64,000 nt of DNA from Marisa cornuarietis (taxonomy: Eukaryota > Mollusca > Gastropoda > Architaenioglossa > Ampullariidae): NCBI GenBank assembly GCA_004794655.1, contig SMMW01000592.1, forward strand, positions 1,896,001-1,960,000, written 5' to 3'. A model generated the notes under the pieces. That model did not search any database. It saw only the letters and a list, made by a program, of their open reading frames with translations, and was not told where the DNA came from. The position numbers were made by a program, and so were the translations under genes. Positions 56,015 through 64,000 of the stretch are shown here, in pieces. Numbering within the stretch: position 1 is the stretch's first letter; the number at the start of each line of letters is the position of its first letter.

Positions 56015-56391
56015 TTAAAGGACTAGTGGGATGTAGTTTTTTTCCAAATGATTGGGTAAAGCTCAGTTCAAGATAATATTCCCTAAAATATAGGGAAAAA
56101 TAAAGCCCTTCCATTCTCGAAATACACGCGTACAAACATTACCTCGCACAGAAAGAGGTCAACATTGTGAAGGTCTCAGTCAATGGGAAAGCTGGGAACA
56201 TATGTTAATTAGGAACATTTGTGTACAAAGGTCCCGTCCCGATTCTGATCTCTTTTTCGTGCATGTTGATGTTTGTAGGTTTGTATCTCGAGAACGAAAG
56301 TAGGAATATTCCCTCAGATCTCGAAAAATATTATCTTTCACTAGGCCTTAGACAATCGTTAGAAAAAAATTGCACACTATTAGTCCTTTAA
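56015..56391. mobile_element. MITE flanked by TTAA (piggyBac-type signature)
   Basis: TTAA (56015-56018) is followed by AGGACTAGTGGGATGTAG and a T run. The other end reads an A run, TGCACACTATTAGTCCT, then TTAA (56388-56391). The ends are inverted repeats (AGGACTA...TAGTCCT, with similar inner bases) and TTAA on both sides is the target-site duplication of piggyBac transposases. The 369-base interior has no ORF, so it is non-autonomous and would depend on a transposase encoded elsewhere. Confidence 0.7.
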
Positions 56392-57804
56392 AGTCAGTTT
56401 ACGAAATCAGACTTAATATTAATTATTATTATAATAATAATAAAAAGAATCATCAACATTAGGGGCATCATTTACAACACGCCTAGTCACAAGATTCTAG
56501 GCGCACCTATTCGGACACGGATGTCGTTGAGAAAACACAAGGAATAGCCCACCATTTCGACATGAAAAGCAATACTCAGGCATATTCAGTCAAGATGATT
56601 CAACGAAGACATTAAAAGTAATCCCTTCTGAACAAATAATTTTGCTAGTGAGATTTGAAGGCTGAGATGGAAGAGGTTCCTGCAGTTAAAGAAGGCCTTT
56701 TTCCTATCACCATTAACATCAATTCACTGCTTTTGAGATGTTTAAAACAGGCGTTGCTAATTATTTATAGTAATCACCTTTTTTAAATTGCGGAAAATGG
56801 CAAAGAGTCCACAGTCGCTAAGGATTACTGTTCATTGTTTGGTCCACGTCGGTGGAAGAGCAGAAGCTGTTCAATACAACTATGTGGTGAGGAAATGATT
56901 GCAGAGATGTACGTGTGTGACCATAACACGTGTTTTTAGATGAAATTGACACGAAAATATATTTGATATATATCTCAATTTGAAACATTTGGCAGTGTAT
57001 GTGTCTTTTAATACTAGCCTCTATATTAAAGTCATATCAAGATGTGTTTCTCGATGATGAAAAGCTATTTGCTATGGACGTATAATTTTGTACGTTTGTC
57101 TGAGTTGTGTGCTATGTTTATGAGAATGGGTGGTCGGATGTATGATCTGCTTGGAGGGAGACGTGCGCTGTTTGCAACACCGAAAGTACCGCCTCCATTA
57201 TCGCCTCCGTGGCATGTACTTTGCCTCTCATCTATCATTGCCCACTACGCTTCAAGCTTCACGTCTGTATCGGTATGACCAGAGAGACCTTTCTTATGTA
57301 AACCGCAGAATATTTTTCTTATTAATATATCATTCATTAAAAAAGTAGCCCCCTTTTTCATATTAATTGCTAATTCGGGTTTGAACATCACAAAAAATGA
57401 ACGCACAACTGTTCATTCAAACTTGGCAGGTATAGGAAGTAGTGTTTACTTTGAATCACGCGATTGTTTCGACACGATTCTTCGACGTGCTTAGCATCTG
57501 CATGCCAGCTGACGGCTGGCCCTGCTGTCGGCCTTCCTACGCATCTCAAGTCAGGCCACTTCCCTTCCCAGTCCCACCAAGTCTCCACATCACCAACACC
57601 TTGTGTTCCTGGCCCCTTAACTTGTAAAAGGCTTGCTGGATCAATACCGGATCAAACGCACCAGCTAAAGACAATCTAACTGCTAGAGGGCGGATAACAC
57701 TTGAGTGTCACAGATTCAACCAGGTTAGATGTCTGCAAACCGGTTGGGCATTTAGTACAGAGAGGGTGAGTTTGCTGTTCATTTTGTAGAGAACCTACTC
57801 ATCT

Positions 57805-57806
<2 letters not shown>

Positions 57807-57877
<71 letters not shown>
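57807..57877. repeat. (GT)n microsatellite
   Basis: About 35 perfect GT units, the longest dinucleotide array in the window. Confidence 0.97.
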
Positions 57878-57879
<2 letters not shown>

Positions 57880-59190
57880 GAAATAGAGAGGGGAGAGAGA
57901 AAAACAAAGGAACGAGTAAAAGAAATAAAGAATGAAGGAAGCTTATTGTTACAGGTCATGTGTTCTCAATTCTTAGATTAAAGCTGGTATAATGACACGA
58001 GACATGGGGATTGCAATATAATACATCATATGATATTTACTAAAATTTATATCAAAGAGTGCCTTGTCAATAAGTAACCATTAGGCACGTGATTCGTCAC
58101 CGTCGTTTGTTCGCCAAAGAACTTCTTTACAACCTTTCAATCAGAAAAAAAAGAGAGAGGGGATAGCGATAAAGACGTAGACATAGCTTCAATCATTTAC
58201 ACTCACTTACATTCACACCTAAACATTAAACGGTCTTGTTCAAAGGATTTCCTGCGTCTGAACCTCTACATTTATCTCTTTATTTGTACATATACGGCTC
58301 TATGAGTCTAAACATTTTTGTACTGCAACCTAATCTAGGACCGTATTCATTAAGCGAAGGTGACACGTCGTCCCGGATAAGTCGAGAACAAGCGGCCTGT
58401 GTTTGTAATTATAAAACAGCATTTAAGCAATAAATCAATATTGCGGAGTCTGAACAGTGCATCGTAACTACGAAGGCAAGATGTTTTTCCACTTATTTTA
58501 CCCTGTTTTACCCACGGGTAACGTTACACCCTACTTTCATAAAATTTGTGTGTGTGCGTGCAGGGTGTAGGGAAATGAAAAAATTGTGATGATGGAAGAG
58601 TCGGAGTGGGGAGAGTTGGGGGATATCAGTTTTACAAGGCACTTCAGTTGCTGGATACTGAGATTTGGGGGGAAAAAATACACAGCAAACTTTGTGGACT
58701 GACACTAAAGATTATCCTTAAAACCAGGCCAGATGTCGCTACGTTTGCCGAAGTTGCGTGTGAAGAGCAGAGAAAACCAGTGACTCTCAGGCGAATGTTC
58801 GGGACGTTGAATCATTGGTCAACGTGCTGAGTCCAGACGTTACCCAGACAGAGAGACTATGGGGCACTTCTGGAGTTTTATGACAATGGCTGTGTAGTGT
58901 TAGTGCTAACAAGCTCATAGAAGGCAGAGTTAGATCTCGGGGAAGCAACTCAAATAAAATGTTGTGTCATACCTTGTCAGGGCAGAGCGCTTACTGGTGT
59001 ATAGAGAAATATAAACTGTCCAAAATGCTAGAGTGTATAATTACATAAATAAATGTTGACCTATAGAGAGACTGGAATGTGCACATACATGATCAGTTAG
59101 ACACGTGTAAACACACACACACACACACCACCTGCATATGCCTTACTCATTATCACGAGGAGTTCTCCTTATTGCTGCCAGTTGTTTCAG

Positions 59191-59266
59191 GCAAATATGG
59201 ACACCTGCGCCTGGCCGAAGGTGGTGCTGGTCTGTCTGCTGGTACTTCTGGCACAAACAGCTTTGG
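59191..59266 (+). CDS. EGF/ZP-like protein gene B, signal-peptide exon
   Basis: After the acceptor CCAGTTGTTTCAG, ATG at 59197 starts MDTCAWPKVVLVCLLVLLAQ followed by TALG: a Lys, a 12-residue hydrophobic core and a small-residue cleavage context, a textbook signal peptide. The exon leaves in phase 1 (TTGG|GTACGT), as signal exons that precede EGF modules often do. The acceptor before the ATG means the transcript starts further upstream (candidate at 53922-54020). Confidence 0.7.
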
Positions 59267-59883
59267 GTACGTCTAGCCTCTCTTTCGTCATGTTGCAGTC
59301 ACGCCCTCTCATCTGACCACTGAGTTAAAATAAAAACGCAGATGACATCAATAGGTATCCACTGTGTTCGTTTGTTTCCTGAGACGAAGAAACGGGACAG
59401 AGAGATCTGGGAGAGGGTTATGAATTATTGTTTCGTAGTTTTACGGAAGTAGACCTGGTAAGATGAGACAGTTATGGCTATTTGTCAAGAGAAAAAAACG
59501 AAAACGAGAAATCTCTTCAGCTGAGTTATTTGTGCATTCGGATTTACTTAAAGAAAGTAAACCATACGATCATTTCTGCAGTTACGCTCGTTTCTGCAAC
59601 TCACACGTGGATTTTCACCCCACATTTTTCTAAACGTCTATCAAAAAAAAATTATCTGTTCATTGGTTTCCATTTTCTTGTCTAATTTTTTTTATTTTTA
59701 ATAAGTTAATCCGTGAAACCCTATATATCCCGTTACTTTTCGTAGCAAGGAGATTGACTTTTAGTCGCCATCATGTCGAGACCCTGGGGCCGCAGTAGAC
59801 GACAGGATTTCTGGCCCATTAATCTATCTGAAGACAGGTTCTAACAAGATGTCAACATCTTTACTCTGTCTTACTGATTTCAG

Positions 59884-60042
59884 GCCAGACTCCAGCATCG
59901 ACAGAGATGGAATTTGACTGCAGGCGCCCAGGAGTAAGCTGCGGGGATCCTCCAAACGATGATCTGTGTATGCCTGATGGGAAATGTAACTGTTCCTCAT
60001 CAGGCCTCGAAGGCTATGACTGCAGACTGAACGCAACCACGA
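59884..60042 (+). CDS. Gene B, first EGF-like exon
   Basis: A symmetric phase 1-1 exon after TTACTGATTTCAG. It encodes a Thr/Ser-containing linker, then a six-cysteine module: FDCRRPGVSC, DDLCMPDGKCNCSSSG, GYDC. Spacing is C-x6-C-x8-C-x5-C-x-C-x9-C, which fits a small EGF-like domain with a longer first loop. One Asn-x-Ser (NCS) and one Asn-x-Thr (NAT) are possible N-glycosylation sites. The donor ACGA|GTATCT is moderate. Confidence 0.65.
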
Positions 60043-60324
60043 GTATCTGATTATTCTTGTTCTTCTTGATTTTCTTCGTCTGCTGTTTGGTGTTAAAACT
60101 ACAATTTTATTAGTCACTGTTACAAATATTATAACCACTATTAACTGTCCAATTGTAGTACCTCTTGCTAAAGTTCTATCGCCTCCTTTCCTTCGAGCAC
60201 ATGAAAAATGTGGAAGACAGTTGTAGTTTTCCAGTTGATCTAAAGAATCAAAGAGATTTCGATTCTAAAAATAATGTTGTACACTTGTGAGACAGTCTAA
60301 GACTGAGGTCTTGTCTTCCCACAG

Positions 60325-60432
60325 GAGCAGCAACTCCATGTGCCAGCTGCCTCAATAAAGCGACGTGCTTGACAGACGGCTCTTGCTACTGCCCTGCAGG
60401 TTATTACGGCAAGTGGTGTGAGAATAAGAGAG
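60325..60432 (+). CDS. Gene B, second EGF-like exon
   Basis: A phase 1-1 exon between TTGTCTTCCCACAG and AGAG|GTGAGTTT, both strong sites. It encodes PCASCLNKATCLTDGSCYCP and AGYYGKWC, an EGF-like module with spacing C-x2-C-x5-C-x5-C-x-C-x8-C and the usual G-Y-Y-G before the last cysteine. It joins in frame to the exon at 59884 and, in phase, to the exon at 63180. Confidence 0.7.
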
Positions 60433-60602
60433 GTGAGTTTCAGTTCTTGAAGAGACAGTAGGATGAGCGAACATGAAAAGCTGGGGAGTTTTTTGCATCT
60501 TTTTCCACTTTCCTAAAAGGTGACTAGTTTTCTCTGGGCCAAGCCGGCTTTGGCTGTGACTGCGGACCAGTTGTATATAATTGCCAGCAATCGCAATATT
60601 CT

Positions 60603-60877
60603 GGGGCCAGTTGCACAACATGTTTCTAAACCTTAAACCCGTTCTAAAGAAGCAAAATCTCTTCTCTGCCATTTAGATACACTGCACAAGAACATACAAA
60701 AATTGTACTGACAGAACTAAAAGTCAGACTTAAAACAACTTTATCTTACTTAAAGAAGTTTTAGTTTTAAAAATTCTAAAATTGTTGTCTGCACTTTAAT
60801 TATCTAAATTTGATTATCTAAATAGAGTTGAGGCATAAAAGTGTTTAAAATTAGAAATGTGTTGTGCAACTGGCCCC
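60603..60877 (-). mobile_element. MITE with GGGGCCAGTTGCACAACA ends, copy 3 (inverted)
   Basis: The same element as at 25555 and 44901 but in the opposite orientation. It has well-preserved ends (GGGGCCAGTTGCACAACA at the left, GTTGTGCAACTGGCCCC at the right). It is slightly longer (275 bases) because of small insertions. It lies inside the gene B intron. Confidence 0.85.
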
Positions 60878-61849
60878 TGGCCTAGCTGTAAAGTCGTTTA
60901 GTCAGGAAAGTCTAGAAAACTCATACAAATCAGCCAAAGATGCTTCTGGAAGTTCAACAATTTGCAGGCATGGCTAAGAGCACTGCAGAGGGCACAAAAT
61001 GACATAAGATATAATTATTAGGTCGTGGTTAAAATTACGTTACTAAACGAGGAAAATTAATTCAAACGATCCGAAAGTGAGTGTAAACAGCCCCAGAGGG
61101 AAAGAGTGAACTCGAACTCTTTCTTGATGTCTGACCATTACTGCCAATATCACAAAAGTGAGCCTCATTTCTTTACATTCACACATACATGTCCTCTCAT
61201 TCACGTGCACGCATAAATATTTAAAAGAAAGCGTTATAATCAGGTTCTAAAAGTATTACATAGGACGACATTTGTTTCATATCTTGTATTGCTTACATTT
61301 TTAGATGTCAGAATTTCAAAAAGAAGTTTATGTTCGCTGTGTGGTGGAACATTTTAAAGGAACCGGATATTACTGTACTGTGGCCAGTGAAACAAGAAGT
61401 GGGTTTCATCCTCAGTGGATCCTAAACAAAATGGATTTATAGTATGGGTGTTCTGGTTATGAATAAAGCGGTTCTTGTGAATATGTACATCCCTGACTCC
61501 CAATCGAAAGGGAACCAAAGCACCCTTAAAGCGTTTTACTTTTACATGTTTAAAATACAGTTCTGTTTTGAGGGCATTTTATAGACACGATACACATAGA
61601 AACGGTCACTGTGCCTCACGAGAACAATCCATTCTTGCTGACTAACATTATTCTTTGCTTCATGGCTACGGTCTACTTTCATCAGCGGAAGGCGGAGATA
61701 CAATTTTATGGTTTTTATGCAACATTTTACAAAAAGTGGGTAGCCCGAGTTATTCATACACCATATCCGACAGGATACCGGACTGAAACATTTAAAAACT
61801 TTTTACAAGCAAAAAAATGAGCTTTTCAACTGGGCTATCGTCCTGCATA

Positions 61850-63072
61850 AGCCCCCCTATTTCAGCTGCAATTAAAATCACAGGTTGAGCAATGGAGTCA
61901 AATAATTTGAAAAACTTTTTGTCATATTATTAATCCTTTTCAATGCTTTTACTATATTAATTGTAGCTTTCTTCCCTTTGATAGCTGTTTAGCTTCCGGA
62001 TAGGAGAACATAGTTGTAGTGAAGGTGAATCCCAAATACACATAGCTGTTAACCACCTCCAGCAGTTTCTCCGCAATAGACCACTTTTTCCTTCGCCTTG
62101 AGAACCCACCCTTTCTAAAAAAAAATCACTTTAGTTTTATCACAGCTAATTTCTAGTCCAAGTTGCTGACATAACTTCACAAGGCAATTTCGCCTGTTTT
62201 GGAGGCCCGTTGGTGTAGTTGACGATCTAGTTCTATTATCAAATACATCGACGGGCCTCCAAAACCAGCGAAATTGCCTTGTGACTAGAAATTAACTGAT
62301 AAAATTTAAAGCGATTTTTTTTTTAGAAAGGGTGGGTTCTCAAGGCGAATGAAAAAGTGGTCTATTGCGGAGAAACTGCTGGGTAAACATTCTACCATAT
62401 CCGGATACAGCTGAACACCGTGTTTGCTATTGAAAGATATTTTCTCAGCTATTTCGTTCATAATAAGTGAAAATAATGTTGGACTGGCTATACACCCTTG
62501 TCGGAGGCCTCTTGGGCACTAAACAAAAATCGGTGTTTGCTATTCGTCCAAATACATGCTTTTAGGGAGTCATACATTGACATCATTGCTTTAATAAGTA
62601 GGCAAATGTTCCAGAATTAATTAGGGCTCTCATCAAAGTCACGTGTTGGACACAGTCATAATAAGCTCTTTTCAAGTCCACAAAACAGTTTGGGCGGCTT
62701 ACTATGAATAACAGAATACATTTGAAGTATATGATCTGTTGTTGAGTAGCCCTTTGTAAAGCCTGCTTGGGATTCTGGTAAAAGGTTGTTTTCTTCAAGC
62801 CAATGATGTAGTCTTTTGTTTAGTATTGATGCGTAGCATTTTCCCACCACACTTAGAAGGGAGATATTGCTGTAATTACTGGGGCACTGCCGATTGCCTT
62901 TTTTATAAAAGCGCACAATTATAGCTTCCTTCCACATATCTGGACATTGCCCGCTAGCACAATTTGAATTAAAATATTTTGTTAAAAAGCCAAATACCTG
63001 TTCCTCGGTTGATTTCAACATTTCTGCTAGTACATTATCTGTGCCACAAGTCTTACCGGACTTAAGGATTTG
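61850..63072 (-). pseudogene. Non-LTR reverse-transcriptase remnant, split by a foldback
   Basis: On the minus strand the RT blocks appear in order with frame changes: DNVLAEMLKSTEE, MWKEAIIVRFYKKGNRQCPS, NISLLSVVGKCYASILNKRL, ESQAGFTKGYSTTDHI, FVDLKRAYYDCVQHV, RGLRQGCIASPTLFSLIMNE. After a foldback (62059-62382) come the post-catalytic blocks: DNRTRSSTTPTGLQN, CLVKLCQQLGLEISCDKTKV and a VNSYVYLGFTF-like block. The FADD catalytic box expected between the LFSLIMNE and DNRTR blocks is missing, and the foldback sits there. The element cannot be active. It shares the general L2/RTE style, but the clade is unassigned. Confidence 0.72.
62059..62382. repeat. Large imperfect foldback (inverted repeat, 40-base loop)
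   Basis: The left arm (62059-62210) and right arm (62251-62382) are near-perfect reverse complements. The main difference is a 19-20-base segment (near 62160-62180) present only in the left arm. Matching blocks include CAGCAGTTTCTCCGCAATAG, GAGAACCCACCCTTTCT, CACAAGGCAATTTCG and GGAGGCCCGT. The left arm is in the normal LINE orientation, so the right arm is an inverted copy of it. Confidence 0.93.
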
Positions 63073-63179
63073 TATTGTGGTATGTCCACGCTCCAGAAAG
63101 AGAGAGATCGAAATCTGTTTGAGTCTTCACGAAAGGTCTTGTATCAATCGCTCGCATAATTTATCAAATTCTTTTGCAG

Positions 63180-63307
63180 CTGAGCTCTGGTGCAACGGAC
63201 AAGAGATGACCATCAACATTTTTCCAATCGGTTCTGATGACTACCATATCTTCGTTACAGCTCAGGGGAAGGATAACAGTGAAATTGCAGCCTGCAGTCT
63301 CACTAAG
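63180..63307 (+). CDS. Gene B, exon resembling the start of a ZP domain
   Basis: After TTCTTTTGCAG the exon enters in phase 1, matching the second EGF exon, and leaves in phase 0 at ACTAAG|GTGAAG. It encodes ELWCNGQEMTINIFPIGSDD and YHIFVTAQGKDNSEIAAC then SLTK. A Cys followed by x-x-x-M-x-[IV]-x-[IV], then an I-x-V-x-G-like strand and a second Cys about 33 residues on, is how ZP-N subdomains start. ZP modules polymerise extracellular proteins. Only one exon is in the window, so the ZP call is tentative; the coding call is firmer. Confidence 0.5.
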
Positions 63308-64000
63308 GTGAAGTATTTTCAATACACAGCCCATAGTTCTGTTGTCATGTTCTCTCTCAATGGCTATCAGCAAAACTAAAGACGCTAAAACAAGGATGCA
63401 ACGTGGAATACTGCGCACTCTCCCCGAGTGTAGCTGGGCATTAACTGTACTCTTCGTGGATTTAGGCTGAGTGAATGTTTTTAATGTGCGCACTTTTCAA
63501 ATGGTGGAGGATCGAGATGCGTGGAACTACTGAAATGATTCGACAGACGATGGCTTGATCTGCCTCTACGCCAAGATGTTATCATTCGTCATGCGATAAC
63601 GTCTCAATATTTGGGATACCTTGCCACTGCATTTTCAAATTTTTCGTGAACTGTTAAAATTCCTGTCCTTTTCTTTCCTTGAACTGCTTTTTACAAAATT
63701 TCTTTAACTTCAAAACTGAAGTGGTAGGTGCATATCAATTTTGTTTATATTTCATGGCTTATGTGACATTCCCAAAGGCAACGCGGCTGCGTGGTGTTTC
63801 AGGGTATATCCAGTACCTTCACGTCAGAACTACTTCCACTGAAAAAGCCACCCAAGCTCAGGTTCAACGTAACTGCAACTCGATTTCTCTCTGAAAACTC
63901 AATAGAAACTTTATATTCCTTAGTAGATAATCTCCTTCGTGTCGTTGCGTTCACTTTTTAGCAGTTATCTACACTTTCGAACCGTTATTTACACTTTCAG
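63308..64000 (+). other. Probable further intron of gene B, no exon recognised
   Basis: The open frame continues past the donor to a stop at 63377-63379, but the sequence loses coding character. Nothing else was recognised to the window edge; the rest of gene B is expected beyond it. Confidence 0.4.

Larger units (their letters stand above)
54021..59190 (+). other. Probable first intron of gene B, repeat-rich
   Basis: Holds a GA run (54808-54848), an AT run (55751-55770), two related repeats (54970-55240 and 56019-56387), a long GT run (57807-57877) and CA runs near 59111. No convincing coding exon was found; the ORFs at 57042-57278 and 58606-58830 lack domains. Confidence 0.4.
60433..63179 (+). 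other. Intron of gene B with nested mobile elements
   Basis: A 2.7-kb intron that holds MITE copy 3 (60603-60877) and, on the opposite strand, a LINE remnant (61850-63072) carrying a large foldback (62059-62382). The stretch 60900-61850 between them shows nothing I recognise. Confidence 0.55.

Noticed and set aside
1..64000. CRISPR arrays, operons, bacterial or organellar genes
   Set aside because: No regularly spaced direct repeats, no polycistronic gene layout, no rRNA or intact tRNA genes. The sequence is clearly nuclear and eukaryotic.

Overview
The window looks like ordinary, gene-poor chromosomal DNA of an animal. It has split genes with GT-AG introns, long AT-rich introns, many dinucleotide microsatellites and several generations of non-LTR retrotransposons, tRNA-derived SINEs and MITEs. 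I see no bacterial, organellar or viral features. The SKICH-domain and PRR15-type genes, the EGF/ZP-type genes, the style of the LINE remnants and an internal CCCTAA telomere-type tract fit a lophotrochozoan invertebrate. A gastropod mollusc is my best guess, but that is inference, not proof.

Layout. 0-4 kb: intergenic, with an inverted repeat copy carrying a THAP-like peptide at the left edge. 4.2-8.4 kb: a two-exon gene for a PRR15/PRR15L-family protein of about 125 aa. 8.4-18 kb: intergenic, with microsatellites, a telomere-like tract at 14.9 kb and LINE scraps. 17.9-22.4 kb: a 1199-aa single-exon SKICH-domain coiled-coil protein of the TAX1BP1/CALCOCO type, preceded by a CRE-like cluster and possibly followed by an alternative terminal exon. 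24-29 kb: SINEs, a MITE and a second THAP-like repeat copy. 29.3-34.8 kb: a nearly full-length Jockey-type LINE on the minus strand, interrupted only by three small frameshifts that all lie in homopolymer runs. 35.7 kb and 52.3-53.4 kb: fragments of a second, RTE-like LINE family. 36.5 kb: an unplaced exon-like segment.

39.4-43.4 kb holds the 3' half of a membrane protein gene: linker with a dibasic site, one EGF domain, a transmembrane segment and a Lys-rich tail, with phase-consistent splice sites except at the last join. An intron of this gene carries a LINE 3' fragment. 48.0-50.5 kb holds an unrecognised 700-808-aa ORF. 54-63.3 kb holds the 5' half of a secreted or membrane protein gene: TATA-type promoter, signal peptide, EGF, EGF, and an exon resembling the start of a ZP domain. 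It probably continues past the right edge. The two EGF genes look like the 3' half and 5' half of one architecture (signal-EGF-EGF-ZP-cleavage site-EGF-TM-tail), so tandem paralogues are an attractive hypothesis.

The most notable non-genic structures are: a foldback that sits exactly where the catalytic FADD box of an RT remnant should be (62.06-62.38 kb); a MITE flanked by TTAA (56.0-56.4 kb) with a diverged relative 1 kb away; three copies of a MITE with GGGGCCAGTTGCACAACA ends; and a pair of THAP-motif repeats. No RNA genes or CRISPR arrays were found. All gene models were read by eye and none has transcript support.
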